From JASLDZ01 sp965199975 (GTDB taxonomy: Bacteria > Pseudomonadota > Alphaproteobacteria > Caulobacterales > Caulobacteraceae): a stretch of 64,000 nucleotides of DNA. The notes under the pieces are model-generated. The model did no database searches, had not been told where the DNA came from, and worked only from the letters and a program-made list of their open reading frames with translations. Numbering within the stretch: the first letter of the stretch is position 1; the number at the start of each line of letters is the position of its first letter. The DNA is taken from contig OZ241340.1 in the NCBI GenBank assembly GCA_965199975.1, positions 1,240,001 to 1,304,000 on the forward strand, given 5' to 3'. Shown here in pieces: positions 31,997 to 40,665 of the stretch. The translations under genes and the position numbers were made by a program.

Positions 31997-32943
31997 CTGG
32001 GGCCTCGGCTCGTTGCAGGGGTTGGGTAGCCGAGCCACTTCAGGAACAGCCGCACCGAGGTGGCGTAGTCGGGGATCGCCCGCGCCGTCTGGCCCGGTCG
32101 GCACTTGGTCTCCACTTCGAGGCCGTCGCAGAGCTGGTCTGGAAAATTCCACTGCGGGCGTGTGCGGATGCTGGCTTGCAGCACGCGCCACCCCTGCTCC
32201 CAGCGTCCCAGCCGCGCCGCATCGGCGAGATAGCCGGGGCACGCGCCCGCCTCGCCCTGGCGGCAGGCGACCTCGGCCTTGCGCATGTCGGCTTCCAGCA
32301 CGGGGCGAAACGCGGGTTCGGCGGTGCGGTCCAGCAGCACGCCGCGGCGCAGGCCGACGATGCGGATCGGGGCGTAGGAACACGCGAAGCAGCCGAAGAC
32401 GTAGTTGAACCTGTCATCGGGGATCACCAGCGCCGCCGTCCCGCCGACCTCGAGCATGCGGTTCGCGCCGCCCCAGCCCAGCGCTGCGCCGTCATGGGGG
32501 CCGGGACGCAATACGCTCCAGCCGAGCGGCTCGGAGGCGTCCAGCGACGCCGCGCGCGTAGGCGTGGCGATCTGCACGTCGTCGCAGCAATGCGCGCCGC
32601 CGGTGTAACTGGTCACCACGACCGAATAGACCGGGGAGGCGGGGTCGAGCCGCGCGACCGCGAAGCGTGCATAGGCGTCGTCGTCAAAGCCCTCCGCCCC
32701 CGTCAGGACGAGGGTCTGGACCTTGGCGTCGGCGGCGGTCTCGTCCTTGTCGGCGGCGGGATCGGCCACCTCGAGACGTGTCGCCATGGCGCCATAGCGT
32801 TCGGGCCGCTTAACCACGCCGATCGCCAGTCGATAGGGGCCGGCGCGATAGGTTCGCCGGCCCTGCTTCCCGAAGCTCCAATCGATCACCGCGCCGGGCG
32901 CGACGACCGTGGGCGGCGGCGGCGGCGGGGGTGGGGCGAACAT
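31993..32943 (-). CDS. Protein of unknown function coupled to the secreted gene
   Basis: 316 residues. ATG 32943 is chosen because a strong Shine-Dalgarno (AGGAGG, reverse complement of 32952-32957) lies eight bases upstream; a longer reading to 33039 would overlap the start of tipF. It begins with a poly-Pro run (MFAPPPPPPPP). Conserved-looking blocks include YSVVVTSYTGGAHCCDDVQI and FNYVFGCFACSYAPIRIVGL, both Cys-rich, then a C-terminal part with paired cysteines (ACRQGEAGACPGYL). No signal peptide. Not recognised beyond resemblance to uncharacterised alphaproteobacterial proteins. Confidence 0.65.
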   Translation of the reverse strand: MFAPPPPPPPPTVVAPGAVIDWSFGKQGRRTYRAGPYRLAIGVVKRPERYGAMATRLEVADPAADKDETAADAKVQTLVLTGAEGFDDDAYARFAVARLDPASPVYSVVVTSYTGGAHCCDDVQIATPTRAASLDASEPLGWSVLRPGPHDGAALGWGGANRMLEVGGTAALVIPDDRFNYVFGCFACSYAPIRIVGLRRGVLLDRTAEPAFRPVLEADMRKAEVACRQGEAGACPGYLADAARLGRWEQGWRVLQASIRTRPQWNFPDQLCDGLEVETKCRPGQTARAIPDYATSVRLFLKWLGYPTPATSRGPR

Positions 32944-33025
32944 CGCTGCGGCCTCCTCAAGCCAGTCGACTTCGTTAACCCTCTCGGGCGATGGTCTGGG
33001 GACGATTCGCTCACGGACCTTCTCC

Positions 33026-34288
33026 ATGCGCAAGGCCATCCTGGCGCTGCTCGCCGGGGCCTACATCTGCATCGCTCTCGCCGCCGGCGCGCTGTTCTGG
33101 CGCGGCGGCGCGGGCTGGGGCGCGGGCGCGGGCGTGTTCGTCGGCGTGCTCGCCTTCTTGTTCGCCCTGCACAACCTGATGGGCCGCGGCTTCGACATGG
33201 GTTCGATACGCCGCGAACTCGGCCAACTGCGTGATGCGCACCGCATCCTGGCCGACCACCTCGAAGAGACCGAAGGCGCGCTGGAGGAGCTGGCCGTGCG
33301 CCTGCAGGCGACCACCGCCGGGCGCACCACGAGCCTCACCGACGAGGTGCGCATGCTGGAGGGGCTCGTCCAGCGCATGGGCGAGGACCTGGAGGTGCGG
33401 CTCAAGCGCGAGCTGCCCGCGGCGGCCGCCGGCAGCCGCCAGCACGCCGCGCTCCTGGAGGTGATCCGCGAGGCGCTGGCCGAGAACCGCGTCGATCTCT
33501 TCCTGCAGCCGGTGGTCAGCCTGCCGCAGCGCCGCACCGCCTACTACGAGAGCTTCAGCCGCCTGCGCGACGCCACCGGGCGCGTGATGATGCCGGCGGA
33601 GTACCTCGCCGTGGCCGAGCCCGAGGGCCTGATCGGCGCCATCGACAACCTCTTGCTGTTCCGCTGCGTGCAGATCGTGCGCCGCCTGGCGAAGACCGAC
33701 CGGCACGTGGGCATCTTCTGCAACATCTCGCCGGCCAGCCTGGCCGACGAGCGCTTCTTCCCGCAGTTCCTGGACTTCCTGCGCGACAACAAGGACCTCG
33801 CCTCCGCGCTGATCTTCGAGCTGGGGCAGGAGGCGTTCGCCGCGCGCACCGCCGCCCAGGCGCGCAACATGGGCAAGCTGGCCGAGCTCGGCTTCCGCTT
33901 CTCGCTGGACAAGGTCTCGAGGCTGGACATCGACGTGGCCGATTGCGCGCGCGCCGACGTGCGCTTCATCAAGGTCGCCGCCGACACGCTCTTGCGCGAG
34001 GTCGTCGACCAGGAGGGGCGGCTCGCCATCCGCAGCCGGCCCGACCTGCAGGCGGCCGACTTCGCCGGCTGGCTGCGCCGCTCAGGCGTGGAGCTGATCG
34101 CCGAGAAGGTCGAGAACGAGCGCCAGGCCATCGACGTGCTCGAACTCGACGTGCGCCACGGCCAGGGCCACCTGTTCGGCCAGCCCCGCCCCGTGCGCGA
34201 CCAGGTGCTGGCCGAGACCTCGCCGCCCGCGGCCTTCGTCGCCGACCGGCTGGAAGGCTGGTCGCAGGCGCGCCGCGCCGCGGGCTGA
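33026..34288 (+). CDS. tipF: TipF-like EAL-domain protein (flagellum assembly)
   Basis: 420-residue protein with two N-terminal membrane segments (AILALLAGAYICIALAAGAL and GVFVGVLAFLFALHNLMG), a coiled coil (~60-125) and an EAL domain (~145-390). The EAL motif is degenerate: YYESFSRLRD in place of EALLR. Architecture and the poor catalytic site match Caulobacter TipF, a c-di-GMP-binding protein that recruits flagellar components to the new pole. ATG 33026 is chosen. The 80-base gap to the divergent gene carries GATTC (33004-33008) and TTAAC (32975-32979), consistent with cell-cycle control. Confidence 0.82.
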   Translation: MRKAILALLAGAYICIALAAGALFWRGGAGWGAGAGVFVGVLAFLFALHNLMGRGFDMGSIRRELGQLRDAHRILADHLEETEGALEELAVRLQATTAGRTTSLTDEVRMLEGLVQRMGEDLEVRLKRELPAAAAGSRQHAALLEVIREALAENRVDLFLQPVVSLPQRRTAYYESFSRLRDATGRVMMPAEYLAVAEPEGLIGAIDNLLLFRCVQIVRRLAKTDRHVGIFCNISPASLADERFFPQFLDFLRDNKDLASALIFELGQEAFAARTAAQARNMGKLAELGFRFSLDKVSRLDIDVADCARADVRFIKVAADTLLREVVDQEGRLAIRSRPDLQAADFAGWLRRSGVELIAEKVENERQAIDVLELDVRHGQGHLFGQPRPVRDQVLAETSPPAAFVADRLEGWSQARRAAG

Positions 34289-34382
34289 GCCTCTCTGACT
34301 CCGAGTTCCCCGGCATTCGCCCGGGAGTCCGCGTGTACGGGAGCATTGACCCCCTCGTCGGCGGCGCCTAACCGCGGCCTGC

Positions 34383-35246
34383 ATGCCCACGCCCGAGATC
34401 ATCGCCTCGCTCGCCGCCGTCGCCGACCGCTATGACGCGGTCCTGTGCGACGTGTGGGGCGTGATCCACAACGGCGTCGAGAGCTTCCCCGCCGCCTGCG
34501 CCGCGCTGGCCGCCTTCGGCGCGACGCGCGGGCCGGTGGTGCTGATCTCCAACGCGCCGCGCCCCGCGAGCGACGTCACGCCCCAACTCGCCGCGCTCGG
34601 CGTGCCGCGCGAGGCGTGGAGCGGCTTCGTCACCTCCGGCGACGCCACGCGCGCCGAGCTGGCCGCCCGCGCGCCGGGACCGGTGTGGGCGATCGGGCCG
34701 GAGAAGGACGCGCCCCTCTACGCCGGCCTGCCGCTGGATTACGCCGGCCCGGCCGAGGCCGCTTTCGTCAGCTGCACCGGCCCCGTGCACGACGAGCGCG
34801 AGACGGCGGACGACTACCGCGAGCCCCTCGCCGTCGCCGCCGCCCGCGACCTCCTGATGGTCTGCGCCAATCCCGACCGGGTGGTGCAGCGCGGCGATCG
34901 CATGCTCGTCTGCGGCGGCGCGCTGGCCGACCTCTACGCCGAGCTCGGCGGGCGCGTGCTGATGGCCGGCAAGCCGTTCGCGCCGATCTACGACCTGGCG
35001 ATGGCGCAGGCCGAGCGCCTAGCCCGTCGCAAGCTTGACCGGGCGCGCGTGCTCTGCATCGGCGATGGCCTCCCGACCGACGTGAAGGGCGCCAACGCCC
35101 AGGGCCTCGACCTCCTGTTCGTGGCCGCGGGCATCCACGCCGCCGACGCCCTGGACCGCGAGGGCCGGCTGGCGCCCGCGGGGGTGGAGGCCCTGCTCGG
35201 CGCGCAGGGGCTGCACGCGCGCTACGCCCTGCCGCGCCTTGTGTGA
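34383..35246 (+). CDS. HAD-superfamily class IIA phosphatase (TIGR01459-like)
   Basis: 287-residue haloacid-dehalogenase phosphatase. Motif I YDAVLCDVWGVIHNG, motif II VVLISNAPRP, the motif III Lys in LMAGKPFAPIYDL and the Asp-rich motif IV RVLCIGDGLPTDVKGAN. The substrate is a small phosphomonoester, not identifiable. It is first of a same-strand run with MaoC and ribF. In Caulobacter a HAD gene of this type also follows tipF (from memory). Confidence 0.88.
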   Translation: MPTPEIIASLAAVADRYDAVLCDVWGVIHNGVESFPAACAALAAFGATRGPVVLISNAPRPASDVTPQLAALGVPREAWSGFVTSGDATRAELAARAPGPVWAIGPEKDAPLYAGLPLDYAGPAEAAFVSCTGPVHDERETADDYREPLAVAAARDLLMVCANPDRVVQRGDRMLVCGGALADLYAELGGRVLMAGKPFAPIYDLAMAQAERLARRKLDRARVLCIGDGLPTDVKGANAQGLDLLFVAAGIHAADALDREGRLAPAGVEALLGAQGLHARYALPRLV

Positions 35247-35273
35247 TCGCGCCCGCACGCTAAGAGCCCACCC

Positions 35274-35732
35274 ATGGACGACGCGCCCTCCGGGCTGACG
35301 CGCGAGGCGGCGCAGGACCCCGCCGTGATCGGGCGCCGCGCCGAGCGCGCTTACACCGTGAGCGAGGCCGACATCGAGCGCTTCGCCGCAGCCTCCGGCG
35401 ACCGCAATCCCGTGCATTTCGACGAGGCCTTCGCGCGCACCACGCCCTTCCGCGGCCGCATCGCCCACGGCATGCTTTCGGCCGCGTGGATCTCGGCGCT
35501 CCTGGCCTCCGACCTGCCGGGGCCGGGCGCGGTCTACCTGGCGCAGACGCTGGAGTTCAAACGCCCCATCCGCATCGGCGACGAGGTGGTGGTCTCGGCC
35601 GAGGTGGCGAGCGTCGATCCCAAGGGGCGCATGGCGCTGCGCACCCAGGTGCACGTGCGCGGCAAGCTGGCGGTGGACGGCGAGGCGCAGGCGCTGCTGC
35701 CCGCCGCGCCGAAGGGTGCGAGCGCGCCGTGA
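35274..35732 (+). CDS. MaoC-like acyl dehydratase
   Basis: 152-residue hot-dog-fold enoyl hydratase. VSEADIERFAAASGDRNPVH and FDEAFARTTPFRGRIAHGML carry the catalytic Asp and His of the MaoC/R-hydratase family. It hydrates enoyl thioesters in fatty-acid or polyester metabolism. Its TGA overlaps the GTG start of ribF (GTGA), so the two are translated together. Confidence 0.88.
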   Translation: MDDAPSGLTREAAQDPAVIGRRAERAYTVSEADIERFAAASGDRNPVHFDEAFARTTPFRGRIAHGMLSAAWISALLASDLPGPGAVYLAQTLEFKRPIRIGDEVVVSAEVASVDPKGRMALRTQVHVRGKLAVDGEAQALLPAAPKGASAP

Positions 35733-36676
35733 AGCTGCGCATCGTCGAGGGCTGGCGCGGGCTCGCCGCCGAGCTGAAGGGCTCCGCCCTGGCGCTCGGG
35801 TCGTTCGACGGCGTGCATCGCGGCCACCAGGAGGTGATCGCGCAGGCCGCCCGCGCCGCCGGCCGGCTGGGCGCCCCGCTCGGCGTGGTCACCTTCGAGC
35901 CGCACCCCCGGCGCTGGTTCCGTCCCGAGGAGCCCGACTTCCGCCTCACCACGCTGGACCAGCAGGCGCAGGTGCTGGACGCGCTGGGCGTCGACCGGCT
36001 GCACCGCATCCCCTTCGACGCCGATCTCGCCGCCATGAGCGACGAGGACTTCGCCCGCGACGTGCTGGCCGATGGCTTGGGCGCGCGCCACGTGGCCGCG
36101 GGCTTCGACATCAGCTTCGGCAAGGGGCGCACCGGCAGCCCCGAGCTCCTCGCGGCCTATGGCGAGCGCTACGGCTTCGGCGTCTCGATCGCCGGGGCGG
36201 TGGAGGGCGCACAGGGCGACAAGCTCTCCTCCACCGCCGTGCGCGCGGCGTTGCGCGATGGGGCGCCCGAGCGCGCCGCCGCCATCCTCGGCCGCCCCTT
36301 CGCCATCGTCGGCGTGGTGGTGCACGGCGACAAGCTCGGCCGAACCATGGGCTTTCCCACCGCCAACATCCCGCTCGGCGACTATGTGCGCGTGCGCCAC
36401 GGCATCTACGCCACCCGAACGCGTCTGGCCGACGGGCGCGAGGTGGCGGGCGTGGCCTACGTCGGCCGCCGCCCCACCGTCGAGAACGCCTGCGAGGAGC
36501 GGCTGGAGGTGCACCTCCTCGACTTCGACGAGGACCTCTACGGCCAGACGCTGGAGACCGACCTCATCGCTTTCCTGCGCCCCGACGAGCGGTTCGACGG
36601 GCTGGAGGCCATGACCGCGCAGATGGAGCGCGACAAGGCCCAGGCCCGGGCGCTGCTGCTGCCGGACTTGGGCTGA
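35729..36676 (+). CDS. ribF: Bifunctional riboflavin kinase/FMN adenylyltransferase
   Basis: 315-residue RibF that turns riboflavin into FMN and FAD. The N-terminal nucleotidyltransferase has ALGSFDGVHRGHQEVI and GVVTFEPHPRRWF; SSTAVRAALRDG is the nucleotide-site motif. The C-terminal flavokinase has GRTMGFPTANIPL and the catalytic Glu in EERLEVHLLDFDEDLYG. GTG 35729 overlaps the MaoC stop; a longer frame upstream is out of register with MaoC and not real. Confidence 0.94.
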   Translation: MKLRIVEGWRGLAAELKGSALALGSFDGVHRGHQEVIAQAARAAGRLGAPLGVVTFEPHPRRWFRPEEPDFRLTTLDQQAQVLDALGVDRLHRIPFDADLAAMSDEDFARDVLADGLGARHVAAGFDISFGKGRTGSPELLAAYGERYGFGVSIAGAVEGAQGDKLSSTAVRAALRDGAPERAAAILGRPFAIVGVVVHGDKLGRTMGFPTANIPLGDYVRVRHGIYATRTRLADGREVAGVAYVGRRPTVENACEERLEVHLLDFDEDLYGQTLETDLIAFLRPDERFDGLEAMTAQMERDKAQARALLLPDLG

Positions 36677-36713
36677 CGCAGCGTTGCACCGTCGCGCGGC
36701 GCGCCAGCCACGC

Positions 36714-37805
36714 CTAGGCGGGAATGCGTGAGGGTTCGGAGATCTCGACGTTGTTCGTTCTGGCGCGATAGTCGCGGGCGGCGGCGTAGGCGGGACGGCG
36801 CGCGCGCATGATCGAGCCGAGTGGCCGATGCGCCGCCAGCCCCACCCACGGGCTGAAGTAGGAATGCTCCTCCACCCAGTCGCGCATGGCGTCGGCGTAG
36901 CTGGCCTGGGGCTCGGCGGTGACGCGCGCCACCGCGACGTAGAGGCTCTGCGTCTCAGGCCATACGACGGAGGCGTCCTCGATCGGCATCTCCTCGAGGC
37001 TGGTCGCCAGCTGCACCCTCAGCTCCCAGGTGGCGCGGAACTGGCTGAAGTACGCCTCCACCGCGTCGCGGACGGCGTCCGGATGCCCGGCGAGGTCGAG
37101 GTCGCGCCCCGATAGGGAGGTCAGTTCGGAGGACACCGGGAAGAGCCCGACCTTGGCGTAATAGTCGCCGTGCAGCAGGGGAGCCTGGGAGAAGAAGCTA
37201 TCGCCCAGCAGGTGCGTCGGCGCCTGGCCGGCCAGGGTCGTGAGCGTGGCCGAGGTCTGACCGATCTTCTCCAGCGCGGCCTCGGCCGTGCGCGACACCA
37301 TCGAGACGACGTGCTTGAGAGGCTCGACGCGGCCGGTCGTGGCGGCCAGCGGTTTGAGCTGCTTGAGGAAGCCCGCCGCGTCGCCGATCTGGAAGGCCGG
37401 GGAGTTGCCCAGCACGTAGTTCTGCGTGGTGTCGGCTTCGCTGCCCGGCAGCCGCGGACCGGACACGCCCAAGACCTTCATCGCCGCGCCCCGCGGCGCC
37501 GAGATGTTGTCGTTCAATATGTCGCCCGGCGTGGTGCTGAACCTCAGGAGCGCCTCGTAGGTCCGCGGCTCGGCGAACAGGCCCTGCGCCAGCGGCGGGG
37601 GCAAATCGGCAAGCACCTCGAAGCTCGCCTTGACGTAGCCGTGCGCCTTGGCGTGGACGGCGCGATGAGCGCGACCGGTATCGGCGCAGGTCTTCTCGGC
37701 GATTGACAGCATCGCCTGCGTCAGCCCCTCCTGCGTCTCGCCCTCGTCTTCCGGGACGGTCTCGAAATCGGCCTGGAAGCGGAGCGGAGCGGGCGATACG
37801 GACAT
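36714..37805 (-). CDS. Catalase-like heme protein
   Basis: 363-residue protein of the catalase superfamily, shorter than true catalases (~480+) and close to the small catalase-related peroxidases. The distal His is in GRAHRAVHAKAHGYVKASFE, and LLRFSTTPGDILNDNISAPR with GAAMKVLG is the heme-side barrel motif. The C-terminal YAAARDYRARTN may give the Tyr ligand. It may decompose peroxides or organic hydroperoxides. Convergent with ribF and same strand as the downstream histidine kinase. Confidence 0.8.
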   Translation of the reverse strand: MSVSPAPLRFQADFETVPEDEGETQEGLTQAMLSIAEKTCADTGRAHRAVHAKAHGYVKASFEVLADLPPPLAQGLFAEPRTYEALLRFSTTPGDILNDNISAPRGAAMKVLGVSGPRLPGSEADTTQNYVLGNSPAFQIGDAAGFLKQLKPLAATTGRVEPLKHVVSMVSRTAEAALEKIGQTSATLTTLAGQAPTHLLGDSFFSQAPLLHGDYYAKVGLFPVSSELTSLSGRDLDLAGHPDAVRDAVEAYFSQFRATWELRVQLATSLEEMPIEDASVVWPETQSLYVAVARVTAEPQASYADAMRDWVEEHSYFSPWVGLAAHRPLGSIMRARRPAYAAARDYRARTNNVEISEPSRIPA

Positions 37806-37891
37806 TGAGGAGCAACGTCGCGGTGGGAGCCGCGGTTGCCCCTCGCGCGCCGTTCGCCCCGCGCGGTCGGGCGCGACGTGCGACGGCTCTC

Positions 37892-39289
37892 CTAAGGCGT
37901 TTCCGCAGAGGTCGTCGTCGCAGGGGAGAGCAGCACCGGCATCCGCACCGTCACCGCCGTCCCGGCGCCCAGGCGGCTCTCGATGTGCATCTCGCCGCCG
38001 TGCAGGCGGGCGAAGCTGCGGACCAGGCTGAGGCCCAGGCCCGTGCCGCCGTGGCCCTGCGCCGACTCAGCCTGTTCGAAGGGGCGGCCGAGGCGCACGA
38101 GATCGGCGGCCGATATGCCCACCCCCGTGTCGGCCACCTGCAGCTGCAGCTCGCCGCCCTGCGCCGAGATGGCGGCCGTCACGTGGCCGCCGTGCGGAGT
38201 GAACTTCAGCGCGTTGGCCAGGAGGTTCAGCGCCATCTGCTTGAGCGCGCGCTCATCGGCCTCCACGACCACGGGGGCGGGCGCGGGCGCGGCCCGCAGG
38301 TCGACGCCGGCCTCGTCGGCCTGCACCCGCACCAGCCGCAGCGCCGCGTTCAGCGCGTCACGCGCATCGAAGCTCGACGTGCGCAGTTCGTAGCGGCCGG
38401 CCTCGGTCTTCGCCAGGTCGAGCACGTCGTTGATCATGGAGAGCAGGTGCTCGCCGGATTCGTGGATCAGCCCGGCGTATTCGCCGTAGCGTTCGGGCAT
38501 GGGGCCGAACAGGCGGGTGCGCATGATGTCTGAGAAGCCGATGATCGCGTTCAACGGCGTTCGCAGTTCGTGGCTCATCTGCGCCAGGAAGCGGGTGCGC
38601 GCGGCGGCCGTCTCGCGCGCCGCATCGCGCTCGGCCAGCGCCGCGTCGCGCTCGCGCCGCATCGCCTCCACCGACGCGGAGGGGGCGGGCGGCGGCGGCG
38701 CGTGCGAAACCACGACGGCGGAGGGGCGCGCGAGCGTCCACGCCCAGCCTGCGGCTGCGGCGGTGAGCGTGGCGCAGGCCCAACCCAGCGCGGTCGTCGC
38801 CGTGGGCGGGACGCCCGTCGCGCCGCCGGCGAGCCCCGCGCCAGCGGCGGCCGCGGCGGTGACGCCCACCGCCCAGCCCAGCCCCAGGCCCTGCGCCAGC
38901 GCCGCCAGGGCGGGCATGAGCAGGTAAGGGGCCAGCGGTCCCGCCACGCCCCCGGCGAAGGCGGCGGCGAGGCCGGCCCCCACCGTCCAGGCGGCGAGGC
39001 GCACGGGCTCCTGCTCCCGCCCGCGCGGCCAGGCCGCGCCGAGGAGGCCGGGGGCGGCGGCGGCGGCGAGCGCCAGCACGAGCCGGCCCCCGCCCTCGCC
39101 GAGCGCGACGAGCACCGCGCCGATGAGGGCGGCCTGCGCCAGCGCCCATCCGACGTGCCAGCCACGCTCCCCCGCCCAGCCGCCTGCGGCGTAGGCGGGG
39201 GAAGGCGGGGGGCCGAACGAGGGTGAAACGGCGGTCACGCGGGCGTGGCGATCCGGCGGTCCGCAGGACGGGACCGAGTCGACCTTCAA
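37892..39289 (-). CDS. Membrane histidine kinase of the DivJ/PleC type
   Basis: About 450 residues. The N-terminal half has five or six hydrophobic segments (~25-175) and no PAS. A short coiled coil precedes HisKA with FLAQMSHELRTPLNAIIGFS and DIMRTRLFGPMPERYGEYA, then LIHESGEHLLSMINDVLDLA; the ATPase domain has NLLANALKFTPHGG and VADTGVGISAADLVRLGRPF. The FGPMPERYGEYAGLIHESG block is characteristic of the PleC/DivJ/PdhS group that signals to DivK, and a membrane-only sensor points to DivJ. A GTG at 39238 (VTAVSPSF) is a likely true start. It is divergent to another kinase gene. Confidence 0.82.
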   Translation of the reverse strand: MKVDSVPSCGPPDRHARVTAVSPSFGPPPSPAYAAGGWAGERGWHVGWALAQAALIGAVLVALGEGGGRLVLALAAAAAPGLLGAAWPRGREQEPVRLAAWTVGAGLAAAFAGGVAGPLAPYLLMPALAALAQGLGLGWAVGVTAAAAAGAGLAGGATGVPPTATTALGWACATLTAAAAGWAWTLARPSAVVVSHAPPPPAPSASVEAMRRERDAALAERDAARETAAARTRFLAQMSHELRTPLNAIIGFSDIMRTRLFGPMPERYGEYAGLIHESGEHLLSMINDVLDLAKTEAGRYELRTSSFDARDALNAALRLVRVQADEAGVDLRAAPAPAPVVVEADERALKQMALNLLANALKFTPHGGHVTAAISAQGGELQLQVADTGVGISAADLVRLGRPFEQAESAQGHGGTGLGLSLVRSFARLHGGEMHIESRLGAGTAVTVRMPVLLSPATTTSAETP

Positions 39290-39417
39290 ACTAGCCGTCG
39301 CCGCAGGCGCCCGCGAGGTGGCGCAACCCTCAGGGGAGCCGCGGCTGGGGAGGAACGGTGGAAACCCGCCGGTAAGCCGGGCGCCGTAGCGTGCAGTGTC
39401 CGCGTGAGCCCCATTCC

Positions 39418-40206
39418 ATGGCCGAGAGCCGGCTGCAGCCCCGCCCGCCCCCCGAACCGCCCGCGGCGCCCGCGCGCGCTGTCGAGGCGGTGCGTCGCGA
39501 GCGCCGCCGCCGCTCCTTCCTGCGGCTGGCCAGCCACGAGCTGCGCACGCCGCTGAACGCGGTGATAGGCTTCTCGGAGATCCTGGCCGGCGAACTCGAA
39601 AGCCAGTCCCACGACCCGCGTCATCGGCTCCACGCGGCGGCCATCCACGAGAGCGGCCTGCGCCTGCTCAAGCTCGTCGAGCAGGTGCTGGACATCGCCC
39701 GGCTCGAACTGGGCGCCATGGAGCTGCAGGCGCGCGCCGAGCCCGTGGCGCCGGCGTTCGCCGCCGCCGTGCGCGCCGTCGCCGCCGCGGCCGAGGCCGA
39801 GCAGGTGCAAATCACCACCCACGTCGCGGCCGACGCGGCCTGGGTGGTCGCCGACGGCCGCGCCTTGATCTCGGCCCTCTCCAATCTCCTGCGCAACGCC
39901 GTGGCGGTGTCGCCTGCGGGCGCGCGGGTGAGACTGGAGGCGCACCTGGGCGACGACGGTGCGGTGACGCTGGAGGTGCGCGACCAGGGCTGCGGGGTGA
40001 CGCCCGAGCAGGTGCGCCGTTTCCTGCATCCGTTCGAGGAGGGCGAGGCGGCGCTCGAGCGGGCGGACGGCGTCGGCCTGGGCCTGCCCATCACCCAGCT
40101 CCTCTGCGACGCCATGGGCGGGCGCCTGCGCCTGCGCCCGGCCATGGGCGGCGGCCTCGTCGTCGCCATCCACCTGCCCGCCGCCACGCCTTCCCCCGCC
40201 GCTTGA
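39418..40206 (+). CDS. Soluble histidine kinase without sensor domain
   Basis: 262-residue kinase with only HisKA (FLRLASHELRTPLNAVIGFS) and ATPase domains (LISALSNLLRNAVAVSPAGA, EVRDQGCGVTPEQVRRFLHP, GVGLGLPITQLL). The sensor input must come from a partner protein. It resembles the kinase core of the divergent DivJ/PleC-like gene, so duplication is possible. ATG 39418 is used. Confidence 0.8.
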   Translation: MAESRLQPRPPPEPPAAPARAVEAVRRERRRRSFLRLASHELRTPLNAVIGFSEILAGELESQSHDPRHRLHAAAIHESGLRLLKLVEQVLDIARLELGAMELQARAEPVAPAFAAAVRAVAAAAEAEQVQITTHVAADAAWVVADGRALISALSNLLRNAVAVSPAGARVRLEAHLGDDGAVTLEVRDQGCGVTPEQVRRFLHPFEEGEAALERADGVGLGLPITQLLCDAMGGRLRLRPAMGGGLVVAIHLPAATPSPAA

Positions 40207-40237
40207 GCGCACGGGCGACGGCGGATAAGCCGCCGCC

Positions 40238-40657
40238 ATGCCGAGCCATCCCGAAATCGCGCTGAACGCGCTCGCCGACGAGTTCGAGGTGCTGGGCGAC
40301 TGGGAGGAGCGCTATCGCCACCTGATCGACCTGGGCCGAGGGCTGGAGCCGCTCAGCGAGGCGGAGCACTCCGACGCCAACAAGGTGCGCGGGTGCGCCA
40401 GCCAGGTATGGCTGGTCTCGACCCCCTCCGCGGACGGGCGTCTTCGGCTGCGCGGCGATTCCGACGCCCACCTCGTCAAGGGCCTGGTCGCCGTGGTGCT
40501 GCGCCTGTTCTCCGGGGCGACGCGCGAAGACGTCGCCGCCTTCGACGCGCCAGCCGCCTTCGCCCGGCTCGGCCTGGACGGCGCGCTTTCCGCCCAGCGC
40601 GCCAACGGCCTCGCCGCCATGGTGGCGCGCATCCGCGCGGAGGCGGCGGTCGGCTGA
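40238..40657 (+). CDS. sufE: Sulfur acceptor protein SufE
   Basis: 139-residue SufE that takes sulfur from the cysteine desulfurase SufS for Fe-S cluster assembly. The active cysteine is in NKVRGCASQVWL; LGDWEERYRHLIDLGRGLEP and the C-terminal SAQRANGLAAMVARI match the family. No other suf genes are here. It ends in a palindrome shared with the end of the next, convergent gene. Confidence 0.92.
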   Translation: MPSHPEIALNALADEFEVLGDWEERYRHLIDLGRGLEPLSEAEHSDANKVRGCASQVWLVSTPSADGRLRLRGDSDAHLVKGLVAVVLRLFSGATREDVAAFDAPAAFARLGLDGALSAQRANGLAAMVARIRAEAAVG

Positions 40658-40665
40658 TCAGCCGA
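40650..40665. repeat. 16-bp palindrome at convergent stop codons
   Basis: TCGGCTGATCAGCCGA is a perfect palindrome in which the sufE TGA and the DUF6456 stop (TCA on the plus strand) abut. The same core CGGCTGATCAGCCG occurs at 60927-60940 between proC and DUF2794, in the same stop-to-stop arrangement. Confidence 0.5.
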
